Shown: piece after piece, positions 1 through 10,932 of the stretch
How the letters are laid out: each line of letters starts with the position of its first letter
Position numbering within the stretch: the stretch's first letter is position 1
Assembly: GCF_014648595.1 (NCBI RefSeq)
Contig: NZ_BMRK01000002.1
Coordinates: forward strand, 1-64,000
Source of the DNA: Nocardioides luteus
GTDB lineage: Bacteria; Actinomycetota; Actinomycetes; Propionibacteriales; Nocardioidaceae
DNA: 64,000 nucleotides
Direction of reading: 5' to 3'
Translations under genes and position numbers: made by a program
Notes under the pieces: model-generated
Told to the model about the DNA's origin: nothing
What the model saw: only the letters and a program-made list of their open reading frames with translations
The model's database searches: none

Positions 1-169
1 AGCCGTCCTGGAACTTGCCCGACGCCTTCTCCGTCTTGAACCCGTCCTGAACGAGCTCGTCCACGTAGCCCTGGCACTCATCCAGAGCCGACTCGATCGT
101 GTCCTTGCCCTGGTCGAGCTTGTCGGCGGTGCCGGTCATCTCGTCGTATGTTGCCCCGAAGTCACTCAT
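1..169 (-). CDS. WXG100-family (ESAT-6-like) protein, 3' part cut by window edge
   Basis: The minus strand opens with an ATG at 169 and reads 56 residues into the window edge without a stop. The start, MSDFGATYDEMTGTADKL, followed by a helix and then a glycine turn and a second helix, fits the helical hairpin of WXG100 proteins, the small secreted dimers of type VII secretion. No W-x-G motif is visible; an aspartate-glycine-phenylalanine (DGF) stands where it would be expected, so this may be a divergent member. It lies just downstream of the EssC-type ATPase on the same strand, which supports the assignment. The C-terminus, with any secretion signal, is outside the window. Confidence 0.7.
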   Translation of the reverse strand, partial: MSDFGATYDEMTGTADKLDQGKDTIESALDECQGYVDELVQDGFKTEKASGKFQDG

Positions 170-294
170 CGGTCGTTGCCTTTCCCGGGATGTGATGAGG
201 TGGCGCCCGGACGGACGCCGCGGGTCACGCTAGGCCACCCTCACGGTGATGTGAAGGGTAAAAACCGTTCCGTTGCCCGATCCATGCAAAGGGT

Positions 295-3200
295 TCATTC
301 CGCGCCTTCTGCGTCGCTGGCCAGAGGCATCTGCATGGTGACCGTGCGGCCGGCCTGGACGAAGATTCCGCGGCCGACCGGGAAGTCGGTGCGCTTGAGC
401 TTGCCGAACGGAACCTTGAACAGCGTGTCGCCGTCGTAGGTGTCCGGCTTGAGCACGATGCCCTGGCGGGCGGCCTTCCATTCACCCATGACACCCGAGC
501 CGCCGCCGGCGCGGGTGACGTCGGCGTCGCCGACGAAGAGGTGGTCGGAGTTGTTGATGGCCTGCAGCAGGGCGCGCATCGGGCGGTCGGCGGGGCCGTC
601 GGCCAGGTGGGTCATGTCCTCGGCGACGATCATGATGCGGCCGGGGAACGACTCGTCGGCGACGATCTCGGCGAGCTCGGTGACGAGCGCCTTCTCGTCG
701 TCGGGGCGGGTGGCGCTGCGTACCCAGGGCCTGAAGTCGCCCAGCTGGGCGCGACGGCTGCCGAGGTGGAACAGCTTGACCTCCGGGTCGAAGCGCTCGA
801 CGGACTCGACCAGCGCCTTGAGCACGTTGGTCTTACCGGACTGCGGCGGGCCGGTGATGATGAACGAGCCGATCGGGTCGAAGCCGCGCGGGGCCAGGGT
901 GTCGTCGGCGATACCGAAGACGGGCTGGCCGTTGACGTGCGCGGGCATGGACTTGCTCGCGACCTTGGTCGGCAGGGCGCCGATCTCGCCGACCTCGGGT
1001 GCACCCTGTGCACGCAGCTGGCTGACGAGCTCGTCGAGGGCCTTGGTCTGCTCGGCGACATTGGTCGTGCCGCCGAGGACGGCGAGCTGCACCTCGGCCT
1101 TGTCGACCACGGCGCGGCCGGGAGCCGACTGCTCGTTGAGTACGTCCTTGGGGGCTCCGACGAGCACGTACTGGCTCGGGTCGGAGAGCCGCATGACGAC
1201 ACGGCGCGGGATGTTCGCGAAGACGGCGGTCGGCACGGAGCCGCTGCGGTCGGCGGTGATCACCGCGTGGATGCCGAGCGGGCGGCCCTCGCCGAGGACC
1301 CGCATGAAGGACTGGTAGAACGGCGCGCGGCCGGCGGCGATCTCCCACTCCTTCTTGAACTCCGGGTAGTTGTCGATCAGGAGCAGGATGCGCGGCACCG
1401 AGGGGTCGGCGAGCTCACGGTATTCGCTGAGGTTGGCCGCCGAGGCCTTGGCGAACATCTCCGAACGGCGGTCCATCTCCCGCTCGAGGGTGCGCATCAG
1501 GCGCTGCAGACGCTCCGCGTCGTCACCGTCGATGATCGAGCCGACGTGCGGGAGGCGCTCGATCGCACCGAGCGCGCCCGAGGCGAAGTCGAGGCCGTAG
1601 ACCTGGACGGTGCCGAGGTCGGGGCGGGCGCCTGCGGCGGTCGCGATCGTCTTCAGCAGCGTCGACTTGCCGGAGCCCGACGACCCGAAGATGAGCAGCG
1701 AGCCGTCGCGGTCGGGCGAGAAGTAGATGGCGTTCTGCTGCTGGCGCTCCGGGATGTCGGCGAGACCCAGCAGGATCTGGCCGTCGCCCTCGAGCGGCAG
1801 GTCGCGCATGTCGACCACGGTCGCCAGGTCGTCGAGCCACGGACGCCGCGGAGCCGGCAGGCCGGCGGTGTCGGCGGCGCGGATGAGCGTGGTGACCACC
1901 CGCTTCTGGTCGTTGGGGCCGAGGTCCTCGTCGTGCGAGTCGCTCTCCGGCGGACGCTCCGGCTCCCACTCGGTGATCGAGCCGAACTTCAGCTCGGCGA
2001 CCTTCACGTCGGCGGTGACGACCTCGTCGTCGCGGGTCCAACCACCGGCGTACGCGGACTGGAACGGGGTCAACCGACCGGGGCCGGTCTTCGCGATGCC
2101 GCGACCGGGCAGGGATGGCGGGAACGAGGCGGCCACCGGGTCGTCGACGACGTCCTTGGAGTCGCTCTCGTCGGCCATGCGCAGGGCGACGCGGAGGTTG
2201 GTGTTGGCGCGCAGGTTGTCTTTGATGACACCGGCAGGACGCTGGGTCGCCATGATCAGGTGGATGCCGAGCGAACGGCCTCGCTGGGCGATGTCGACGA
2301 CACCGTCGACGAACTCCGGCACCTCGCCGGCGAGAGCGGCGAACTCGTCGATGACCAGCACCAGCGCCGGCGGGCACTCCGGGTCCTGGCGCTTCTCGAG
2401 CTCGAGGAGGTCCTTGGCCTTCTTCCGGTTGAACAGGTGCTCGCGGTAGTGCAGCTCGGCGCGGAGCGAGGTCAGCGCGCGCCGCACCAGGTGAGGCGAC
2501 AGGTCCGTCACGAGGCCGACGCAGTGCGGCAGGTCGACACAGTCGGCGAACGCGGAGCCGCCCTTGTAGTCGACGAAGAGGAAGGTGACCCGGTCGGGCG
2601 AGTGGGCCGAGGCGATGCCGAGCACCCATGCCTGCAGGAACTCGGACTTACCGGCCCCGGTGGTGCCGCCGACGAGGGCGTGCGGGCCCTGCGTACGCAG
2701 GTCCAGCGTCATCGCGTCCGAGGCGCCCTGTCCGATGATCGCGCGGAGGTTTCCGGCCTTCTTCAGGCGCGGCCGCGGGCGGTCGGAGCGGTCGATGATC
2801 GAGTTGTTCTGCCGCCAGCGCTCGATGACCGAGTGGGGGTCCTCAGCGACCTCGTTGCCGACCAGCGAGAGGAAGTTGACCGAGTTGGGCAGGTCGGAGG
2901 AGTCGTGGACGACCGTGCTGGCGTCGACGACCGGGGCGAGCCGCTTGGCGAACATGTCCATGTAGGCGTTGGAGACGCCCTCGATGGTCACGCCCTCGAA
3001 GAGGTCACCGTTGCGGACCAGGCCGACCGTGGCGTTCTCCAGACCTTCGCTGACGTCGAGGTAGCTGCGGCACACGGCCGGCAGCGCCTCGACGGTGGAG
3101 GACATGAAGACCGCGTGTACGCCGACGTCGGCTCCGCGCTCGAGGACCTGCACCAGCCGGGCGCGGTCGACCGGAGCGTCGTTGGTGACGAAGACGATGA

Positions 3201-4800
3201 TGGAGACCTGCACCCGGGCGTTGGTCTCCTCGCCGGCCCGGGCGACGTCGGTGCCGTACTGCATCGGGTTCCAGCGCTCGGGGAACGGGCCACGGTGCTC
3301 CGCGGTCCGACCCGCGCGCATGATGTATTCCTCCAGCGCGCTGAGCAGGGCGTTGGCCGTCGGTGCGGAGTCGGCCAGCGGCATGTCCTTGAAGCGGTTG
3401 GTCTCCGAGGTGGTGTGAGGCAGCCACTTCAGCCACTCGAACTCCTCGACCCAGTCGGGGTCGGCGAAGGCCACGGTGACGACCTCGTTGGGCGCGTGCA
3501 GACCGAAGAGCTGCACCGCGAGCCCACGCATCGCGTCGGCGGCCGGGCCGGCCGGACCGGCGACGCCGACGGAGCCGACCGCGGGGAGCGACTCGAGCAG
3601 CGGTACGTCGTCGACGTACTTGTAGCGCTCCTTGAGGCGCTCGATGCGCTCGATGAACTCGGGCAGACCGTTCTGGGTGTCGCGCTCGGCGATCGAGTTG
3701 CGCGAGAGCGCACGAGTGGTGCCGAGGCGTACGGCCAGGAAGTTCCAGTGCTCGGGGCGCCGGGTCCACAGCCTCGGACCGAGCTGCATCGCCTGCTCGA
3801 AGACCTCCGCGACCGGCGGGACCTCCTCGTTGCGGGCCAGCTCCTCCTCCGGTTTGCTGCGGTAGAAGACCTCTTCCAGCTTCTCGAACTGCCGCTCGAA
3901 GAGCTGGATCTCGTGGTCCTGCTTGGCGCCGGCCTGGCGATGCTGGTTGATGAAGTTGCCGACCGCCATCATCGGGGTCATCACGACCAGCAGCAGCGCG
4001 CGGGTGCGGCCGGTCATCGCGTAGATCGAGAGCGCCATGATGATCGGCGCGATCAGCACGAACCACGGGAACAGCTTCTTCTGCATCTCGGTCGGCATCC
4101 ACGGCGGCGGGTGCTCGGTGCCGGGGTAGCGGACGTCGACGCGCGGGCTGCGGTTGAAGAGCAGGCCGCCACCGCGCTCGAGGACCGGGTCCTCGACGGC
4201 GGAGAGGAAGTCGGCCGAGAGCTGCATGACCAGCGTCGTGCCACCGATGACCACGGGGGTGTCCGGGGCCAGGCGTACGCGGGAGACCTGGGTGCCGTCG
4301 ACGACGACACCGTTGGCCGAGTTGAGGTCGACGAGCTCGACGGAGCGGTCGACCTCGATGCGGGCGTGACGCTTGGAGACCATCGGGTCGGCGAGGACGA
4401 TCTCGTTCTCGGGACCACGTCCGATCGAGGCGTGACCGGTGGTCAGCGGGAACGCCTGACCGCGCACCGGACCGTCGATCGCACGCAGCACACCGACGCT
4501 CTTGCGGCGCGACCCGGTGGTCTCGTTGTCCGGGCCCATGTTGACGACCGCTGCAGCGAAGCCGGACCCGATCGGCGCGTCACCGATGGGTACGTCGGGC
4601 TCGAGCGGCTCCATCCGGTCGGCCGTCGGCGGGGCGACCGCCAGGGTCAAGATGTCGTGCTCACCCGCGATCACGGAGCGCGCCGGGTCGGCGTCGGCGA
4701 TGTGCCGAGCGACGTCACCCGCGGTCGCCGTGGAGTCAGCTGTGACGATCACATCCGCAGGCGCGACACCGGGCCGATGCAGAGTGAGCTTGACCTTCAT
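295..4800 (-). CDS. EssC/EccC-type type VII secretion ATPase with FHA domain
   Basis: This 1501-residue protein should be the membrane motor that recognises and drives WXG100 substrates through a type VII secretion channel. Residues about 100-200 form a forkhead-associated phosphothreonine-binding domain (GRGPENEI, SKRHA and N-x-x-NG motifs visible). Two membrane helices lie at about 243-285. Three FtsK/SpoIIIE ATPase modules follow, with Walker A lysines at K718 (GTTGAGKS), K1045 (GSSGSGKS) and K1323 (GPPQSGKT); the first module has Walker B VLVIDEF with D818 and E819. The N-terminal FHA resembles Bacillus/Staphylococcus EssC more than mycobacterial EccC, which lacks it. It is probably cotranscribed with the RDD/FHA gene 55 bases upstream and the WXG100 gene downstream. 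Confidence 0.93.
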   Translation of the reverse strand: MKVKLTLHRPGVAPADVIVTADSTATAGDVARHIADADPARSVIAGEHDILTLAVAPPTADRMEPLEPDVPIGDAPIGSGFAAAVVNMGPDNETTGSRRKSVGVLRAIDGPVRGQAFPLTTGHASIGRGPENEIVLADPMVSKRHARIEVDRSVELVDLNSANGVVVDGTQVSRVRLAPDTPVVIGGTTLVMQLSADFLSAVEDPVLERGGGLLFNRSPRVDVRYPGTEHPPPWMPTEMQKKLFPWFVLIAPIIMALSIYAMTGRTRALLLVVMTPMMAVGNFINQHRQAGAKQDHEIQLFERQFEKLEEVFYRSKPEEELARNEEVPPVAEVFEQAMQLGPRLWTRRPEHWNFLAVRLGTTRALSRNSIAERDTQNGLPEFIERIERLKERYKYVDDVPLLESLPAVGSVGVAGPAGPAADAMRGLAVQLFGLHAPNEVVTVAFADPDWVEEFEWLKWLPHTTSETNRFKDMPLADSAPTANALLSALEEYIMRAGRTAEHRGPFPERWNPMQYGTDVARAGEETNARVQVSIIVFVTNDAPVDRARLVQVLERGADVGVHAVFMSSTVEALPAVCRSYLDVSEGLENATVGLVRNGDLFEGVTIEGVSNAYMDMFAKRLAPVVDASTVVHDSSDLPNSVNFLSLVGNEVAEDPHSVIERWRQNNSIIDRSDRPRPRLKKAGNLRAIIGQGASDAMTLDLRTQGPHALVGGTTGAGKSEFLQAWVLGIASAHSPDRVTFLFVDYKGGSAFADCVDLPHCVGLVTDLSPHLVRRALTSLRAELHYREHLFNRKKAKDLLELEKRQDPECPPALVLVIDEFAALAGEVPEFVDGVVDIAQRGRSLGIHLIMATQRPAGVIKDNLRANTNLRVALRMADESDSKDVVDDPVAASFPPSLPGRGIAKTGPGRLTPFQSAYAGGWTRDDEVVTADVKVAELKFGSITEWEPERPPESDSHDEDLGPNDQKRVVTTLIRAADTAGLPAPRRPWLDDLATVVDMRDLPLEGDGQILLGLADIPERQQQNAIYFSPDRDGSLLIFGSSGSGKSTLLKTIATAAGARPDLGTVQVYGLDFASGALGAIERLPHVGSIIDGDDAERLQRLMRTLEREMDRRSEMFAKASAANLSEYRELADPSVPRILLLIDNYPEFKKEWEIAAGRAPFYQSFMRVLGEGRPLGIHAVITADRSGSVPTAVFANIPRRVVMRLSDPSQYVLVGAPKDVLNEQSAPGRAVVDKAEVQLAVLGGTTNVAEQTKALDELVSQLRAQGAPEVGEIGALPTKVASKSMPAHVNGQPVFGIADDTLAPRGFDPIGSFIITGPPQSGKTNVLKALVESVERFDPEVKLFHLGSRRAQLGDFRPWVRSATRPDDEKALVTELAEIVADESFPGRIMIVAEDMTHLADGPADRPMRALLQAINNSDHLFVGDADVTRAGGGSGVMGEWKAARQGIVLKPDTYDGDTLFKVPFGKLKRTDFPVGRGIFVQAGRTVTMQMPLASDAEGAE

Positions 4801-4855
4801 CCTTCGTTCCCATCGTCAAGGTGGCAGCTAAGCGGTCGTGCCGGGGCGGCCGGGG

Positions 4856-6280
4856 TCACCCGCGTCGCACCAGGGCCGAGCGGTCGCCGAACCGGATCAT
4901 CGCGCCCACCGGAGCGAGCACCGGCTCCCAGGCGTTGAGCCGTCGCGTGGCGCCTTCGTGGATCACCACGGTGCCGTTGGTCGAGCCTCGGTCGGTGACC
5001 TCCACGCCGTCACCGCTGGGACGCAGCGAGAGGTGGGTCTTCGAGACCGAGACGTCGATGATCGATACCGTACGAGCCCCCAACGTGTTCTCCGTCAGGG
5101 CCGGGTCGCGCCCGACCAGCACCAGGCCGGCCACCGGGATCCGCTCGCCGGAGTCGACCTTGAGCATGATGCCGCGCTCGCGCGACTGCGCGGGCGGCTG
5201 CTGCCCGGCGCCTGTGGGCGCTGGCGTCGGAGCGGGCGTCGGAGCGGGAGTCGGCGCGGGCGTGGGAGGCGGGGTCGGGTGCGGCGTGTGGTGGGTCGGC
5301 TGCTGCGGCGCGGGATGGGGCGTCTGGTGCTGTGCGGGCTGCTGGGCTGGATAAGGAGCCGGGTGGGGCGTCGGGGTGGGCGTCGGAGGCGGCGGAGGCA
5401 CCGTCTGGCCCTGGTTGGGGACCGCACCGCGCGAGGGCGGGATCGACGGCGTCACCGGCTGGGGCGGCACCGGCCCGGACGCCGGGGTGGCGAGCGCACC
5501 ACCGGGCGAGGCACCCGGCTCGTCGCGCTTGGGCTTCGGACGGGAGACACCGAGGACGCCGGCGCTGACCCGGCCCGCGGGTCGGTAGCTGCCCGCGTCC
5601 TGGGCGTGCGGGGTGCTCAGCGAGGGCAGCGACTTCCGCTCGGCGACCGGCGCGGCGGCGACCGTCTTGCGGGCGATGCGCATCCGCTTCTCGTCGTAGG
5701 GGTCGAGACCCTCGCGCACGTCGACGGTCCAGATCTCGGCGACCTTGTCGTGCCAGCCGCGGTTGCGCTCCTCCTTGTCGAAGCGGGGCGAGACCAGGAA
5801 GGCGATCGGCGCGAACGGGACGATGCCGGACCCCCACAGCACGAAGGCGCGCAGCAGGGCCTTGCCGATCCCCGGCCGCTCGAGCGTCTTGACGTTGACC
5901 GATCGGATGCCGGCGACGGACTTACCGAGCGTCGCGCCGCGGCGGCCGTGGAAGACGATCTGGACGATCACGAAGATCAGGGTGAGCAGCATGGTCGTGC
6001 CGCCCGCGATCGCCGCCAGCAGGAAGTCGGGGTGGCTCAGGAAGCGCGCGAAGCCGAACTTGCCCTGCACCAGCTTGAGCAGCAGCGGCAGCGTGAAGAC
6101 CAGGTAGGGCACCTGCAGGAGCACATAGACGGCGATGTCGACGCCGGCGCCGAGCGCTCGGCGTCCCAGAGGCGCATCCTTCAGACCGAGCGAGGCGGCG
6201 TAGGCCGGATCAGGCTTCCCATCTGCGGTGAGACCTTCGATGCGGTCGTCGGCATGTTCGGCGACCTCCCATATCTCCAC
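4856..6280 (-). CDS. RDD-family membrane protein with proline-rich linker and C-terminal FHA domain
   Basis: This 474-residue protein has an N-terminal RDD domain with several hydrophobic helices (about 40-200). A long Pro/Thr/Gln/His-rich linker follows (about 255-365) with a run of repeated PTPA units. The C-terminus is an FHA domain (about 375-470, with VGRDPAL, SKTHL and GSTNGT motifs). FHA domains bind phosphothreonine, so Ser/Thr kinase signalling is likely to act here. It sits directly upstream of the FHA-bearing secretion ATPase on the same strand, so both may assemble on the same phosphorylated partner at the membrane. RDD proteins beside type VII loci are common in actinobacteria, but their exact role is not established. 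The start ATG faces a divergent gene. Confidence 0.88.
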   Translation of the reverse strand: MEIWEVAEHADDRIEGLTADGKPDPAYAASLGLKDAPLGRRALGAGVDIAVYVLLQVPYLVFTLPLLLKLVQGKFGFARFLSHPDFLLAAIAGGTTMLLTLIFVIVQIVFHGRRGATLGKSVAGIRSVNVKTLERPGIGKALLRAFVLWGSGIVPFAPIAFLVSPRFDKEERNRGWHDKVAEIWTVDVREGLDPYDEKRMRIARKTVAAAPVAERKSLPSLSTPHAQDAGSYRPAGRVSAGVLGVSRPKPKRDEPGASPGGALATPASGPVPPQPVTPSIPPSRGAVPNQGQTVPPPPPTPTPTPHPAPYPAQQPAQHQTPHPAPQQPTHHTPHPTPPPTPAPTPAPTPAPTPAPTGAGQQPPAQSRERGIMLKVDSGERIPVAGLVLVGRDPALTENTLGARTVSIIDVSVSKTHLSLRPSGDGVEVTDRGSTNGTVVIHEGATRRLNAWEPVLAPVGAMIRFGDRSALVRRG

Positions 6281-6392
6281 CGCAAGAACTCCTCACGCCT
6301 GATGTCCGAGTGATTTCGGCGCTGATCAACAACGCCAGAAGGCTACCGGAATGTCCGGGCTCGGGCGCGATGGTGTCTGGCAGGATCGAACT

Positions 6393-7277
6393 ATGTCAAC
6401 ACCCTCGGGCCCGACCGGGAGCCGCGAACGGATCGTGTTCTCAGACGGCAGCACCGCCGACCTCGTACGCAAGGAGGACGGCTGGGCCATCGAGATGGGA
6501 GGCGTCGCGCAGTCTCACCTCGGTGACCCCGCGCAACCGCCCAGGCTGGCCTCCATCCGGTGGATGCTGGCCGCCCTCGGAGACCGGCCACCGCGACGGG
6601 TCGCACACCTGGGTGGGGCGCTGCTCGCGCTCCCCCGCGCGCTGGCCCACCGCTGGCCCTCGGCGACCCAGACGGTGGTGGAGCTCGAGCCGGCCCTGGT
6701 CGAGCTCGCCCGGTCGCGGTTCCCGCTCCCGGACGGCATCACCATGAAGACGGCCGAGGCCCGGTCGTGGCTCGAGGCTCACCCCGGCTCCGACCACGAC
6801 GCGATCGTCATCGACGTCTTCGTCGGCAACCGGATCCCGCCGGCGTTCACCTCGCTGGAGTGCATGACCGCGGCCCGCGACGCGCTGAGCGAGGATGGCC
6901 GGCTGATCCTCAACTCCGTCGCCGGCCCCGAGCTGCTCTTCACCCGTCGCGAGCTCGCCACGCTGCGTACGCTCTTCGAGCACGTCGCGATGATCGTGCA
7001 GGGCTCGGCGCTGGCCGGTGCGCGGTTCGGCAACGCCACCCTGATCGCGTCGGCCGCCCCGCTGGACACCGAGGTGATCCAAGCGGCGCTCGCCGGCGAC
7101 CCGTCCAAGGGTGCACTCGTCACCGACCTCGACCCGATCGTCGACGGCGCCGAGCCGATCCACGACGCCGACGAGCTCTGGTCGCCGGAACCGAACCTGC
7201 CCGACGCCAGCGCCGCGCTGCGCCTTCTCGAGCAGGCACGGCAGGCGGTCTCCACGCTCAGGCCGGCCTCCGACTGA
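6393..7277 (+). CDS. Spermidine-synthase-like methyltransferase-fold protein
   Basis: This protein of about 294 residues has the Rossmann fold of the spermidine synthase superfamily: a glycine-poor motif I region (RVAHLGGALLALPRAL), an acidic binding position (VVELEPALVELA) and an Asp-containing strand (DAIVIDVFVGNRIP). The aminopropyltransferase loop of true SpeE is not obvious, so the substrate is unknown. Many actinobacterial proteins of this type are annotated as spermidine synthase without proof. I chose ATG 6393 because the family-like sequence begins soon after it; an in-frame ATG at 6351 would add 14 residues. It is divergent from the RDD/FHA gene, with about 110 bases between them. 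Confidence 0.75.
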   Translation: MSTPSGPTGSRERIVFSDGSTADLVRKEDGWAIEMGGVAQSHLGDPAQPPRLASIRWMLAALGDRPPRRVAHLGGALLALPRALAHRWPSATQTVVELEPALVELARSRFPLPDGITMKTAEARSWLEAHPGSDHDAIVIDVFVGNRIPPAFTSLECMTAARDALSEDGRLILNSVAGPELLFTRRELATLRTLFEHVAMIVQGSALAGARFGNATLIASAAPLDTEVIQAALAGDPSKGALVTDLDPIVDGAEPIHDADELWSPEPNLPDASAALRLLEQARQAVSTLRPASD

Positions 7278-7470
7278 CCCCTCCGTCGCCTTTGTCTAGC
7301 GAGATTCGGCCCTATCGCTCGGCAGATACCGCGACTGGCATCGCTGAACATTTCTTTTACCGAAACCGGCTTGTAACGTTCAAACAACCTGCCCGCGACG
7401 CGCGAGCGGGATGCTTGATGCGCAGACAAACCACGATGCACACCATCTATCCGTTGTAGGGGGGACCTCG

Positions 7471-7641
7471 ATGGAAACACTCACCGCGACTGAGCCCGAG
7501 GCGATGAGCGCCGCGAAGCAGCGCAGCCTCAAGTTCCGGCACGCCAGTGCCCTGGCCAAGCTCATGGAGGAACGCCAGGACCTCCGCGGAGTCCACGTGT
7601 TCGCCGACTTCGTCGACGACTCGGTGCGCTGGTCCGCATGA
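7471..7641 (+). CDS. Small 56-residue protein of unknown function
   Basis: I do not recognise this family. The ORF begins at ATG 7471 after an unusually purine-rich site (AGGGGGGAC, about 8 bases upstream), better than most ribosome sites in this window. The protein is charged and likely helical in the middle (KFRHASALAKLMEERQDL) and ends acidic then Trp-Ser-Ala. It has no membrane segment and no cysteines. An intrinsic terminator follows 40 bases after the stop, so it is a self-contained single-gene unit, and the 190 bases before it form a long AT-richer leader. Strong translation signals plus its own terminator argue for a real, possibly abundant small protein. Confidence 0.6.
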   Translation: METLTATEPEAMSAAKQRSLKFRHASALAKLMEERQDLRGVHVFADFVDDSVRWSA

Positions 7642-7681
7642 CCGGCATCTGAAAATGGGGGGATCCACGATCCCGTTGCGC

Positions 7682-7708
7682 AAGGCCCGGCCGTCTCAGC
7701 CGGGCCTT
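7682..7708 (+). terminator. Intrinsic terminator after the 56-residue gene
   Basis: A perfect 10-base inverted repeat, AAGGCCCGGC and GCCGGGCCTT, is separated by a 7-base loop. It has no long T run, which is usual for high-GC actinobacteria. It lies between the small plus-strand gene and the end of the minus-strand amidohydrolase, so it could serve both. Confidence 0.75.
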
Positions 7709-7748
7709 CGCCGATTCTGAGCTCTGACCAGGTCGACCCGAGAGTCGG

Positions 7749-9254
7749 TCAGGCGCTGCGGTGGGCGATCCGTCCACCGACGACGGTCAGCGCGACCCCG
7801 CCGTCCGCGATCGCGGCCAGCTCACGGACCGATGCCGTGAGCGGGTCGATGTCGAGCACCGCCAGATCCCCACGTGACCCGGCGGCGACCGTCGGCTGAC
7901 CGTCCACCGACGCGGCCAGCGCCTCCTGCACGGTGAGCGCCTGCTCCGGATGCCACGGCTCGTTGCCGTCGCGCGAGCGGCCCACGGCGGCGGCGATCGC
8001 CAGCCACGGGTCGAGCGGCGCGACCGGCGCGTCCGACCCGAGCACCATCCGCACACCCTCGTCGAGCATCCAGCGGGTCGCGAAGCAGCGATCCTCTCGG
8101 CCCGGCCAGAGATCCTCGGTCATCTCCCGGTCGTCGAGGATGTGCGCCGGCTGGACCGACGCGACGATGCCGAGCGCGGCCATCAGCGAGAGGTCCTCGC
8201 GGCGTACGAGCTGGGCGTGCTCGATGCTGCCCCGCGCCCCCGTCGCCGCGTACGCAGCCAGGGCCTCCGACACCGCTCGGTCACCGATCGCGTGGGTGGC
8301 GACGTCGAGGCCGGCCGCGCGGGCCTTCCCCAGCAGTCCGTGCAGCTCGTCGGGCGACTGGTTCGGCGCTCCACAGCTGTCCGGGTCGTCCGCGTAGGGG
8401 TCGCAGCACCAGGCGGTGCGGGTGCCGAGCGAGCCGTCGCTGATGATCTTCAGCGGCCCCATCGTCAGCCGGTCGTCTCCCGGCAGCAGCGGGTCGCCCG
8501 TGCGCAGCCCCTCGGCGATCGCCTCGTCGAGCTGGTCGGCGTAGGTCGCCACGCGCACCCGGACGAGGTCGCAGCCCGACGCCCATCGCGAGCGCCAGTC
8601 GTCGAGCCGGATGCCGACCTCGAAGTCGGTCATCCCGACCACCCCGAGCGCAGCGGTCCGCTGGAGCATCCGGCGATAGGCCGCCGGGGTGCTGCCGGCG
8701 CTCTCGAAGCGCTCCAGCACCTCCGGGTAGACCTGGTACCACTCCGTCTCCTGCACCATGTCGTCTCGTCGCGGCAGGTCCAGGGCGTCGAGCGCGGCGG
8801 TGTTGAGCCAGGCGTGGTGGAAGTCGTGGTTGACCAGGATCGCGGGGATACCGCCGGTGACCGAGTCGAGCTCGGAGACGGTGCCCCAGCGGTCCCAGGT
8901 GCCGGCCGAGTGGCCCATCCCGACGATCGCCTCACCGGGGTCGCGCTGCCCGTCGCTGGCACGCGCGGCCGCGGCCACCCGCGCCAGCGCCTCGGCCGGG
9001 GACCGGGTGCCGTGCAGGTCCAGCCGGCTGGCCTTCAGCGTCCACTGCCCGAGGTGGGTGTGGGCGTCCCACAGGCCCGGCACGAGCCAACGGCCGCCCG
9101 CGTCGTAGTCCTCCACACCGTCCGGTCGGGACAGCCCTTCTCCGACCGCCGAGACGACACCGTCGGTGACGAGGACGTCAACCACCCCGGCAGGCACCTC
9201 GGCCCGGGGCGAGAGCGGAACGACACGTACGTTCCGGAGGAGAAGGTCGGGCAT
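7749..9254 (-). CDS. Amidohydrolase family 3 (YtcJ-like) protein
   Basis: This 501-residue protein is a metal-dependent hydrolase of the amidohydrolase_3 group. It starts with the usual N-terminal beta-sandwich (DLLLRNVRVVPL), followed by the metal-binding HTHLGQW motif near residue 66. Further conserved pieces are NHDFHHAWLNT, SDGSLGTRTAW, THAIGDRAV (metal His), SIEHAQLV and the catalytic-Asp segment GSDAPVAPLDPW near the C-terminus. All metal ligands that I can recognise appear intact. Substrates of this group vary (imides, formamides, cyclic amides), so the natural substrate cannot be named. It is monocistronic on the minus strand. Confidence 0.9.
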   Translation of the reverse strand: MPDLLLRNVRVVPLSPRAEVPAGVVDVLVTDGVVSAVGEGLSRPDGVEDYDAGGRWLVPGLWDAHTHLGQWTLKASRLDLHGTRSPAEALARVAAAARASDGQRDPGEAIVGMGHSAGTWDRWGTVSELDSVTGGIPAILVNHDFHHAWLNTAALDALDLPRRDDMVQETEWYQVYPEVLERFESAGSTPAAYRRMLQRTAALGVVGMTDFEVGIRLDDWRSRWASGCDLVRVRVATYADQLDEAIAEGLRTGDPLLPGDDRLTMGPLKIISDGSLGTRTAWCCDPYADDPDSCGAPNQSPDELHGLLGKARAAGLDVATHAIGDRAVSEALAAYAATGARGSIEHAQLVRREDLSLMAALGIVASVQPAHILDDREMTEDLWPGREDRCFATRWMLDEGVRMVLGSDAPVAPLDPWLAIAAAVGRSRDGNEPWHPEQALTVQEALAASVDGQPTVAAGSRGDLAVLDIDPLTASVRELAAIADGGVALTVVGGRIAHRSA

Positions 9255-9308
9255 GAGCCGACGATAAGGAGTGGGCCCGTGCCCGAGCCAATCAGTGACC
9301 TGGGTGCC

Positions 9309-10883
<1,575 letters not shown>

Positions 10884-10932
10884 GACAAGACCTTATGTTG
10901 AGGTTTGGTTCCGGGGCGATAAGGTCACGAGG

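Noticed and set aside
170-294. Gap between the WXG100 gene and secretion ATPase
   Set aside because: I see no hairpin, ORF or motif of note.
541-4938. Very long open frame on the plus strand opposite the secretion ATPase
   Set aside because: It is the mirror frame of a real high-GC gene, has low-complexity Arg/Gly/Val-rich sequence and no domain features.
5217-5400. Tandem short repeats that could look like a CRISPR or minisatellite
   Set aside because: They encode the Pro-Thr-Pro-Ala linker of the RDD/FHA protein and lack regular repeat-spacer structure.
6351-6392. Earlier start for the spermidine-synthase-like gene
   Set aside because: No ribosome site and the extra residues look unrelated to the family.
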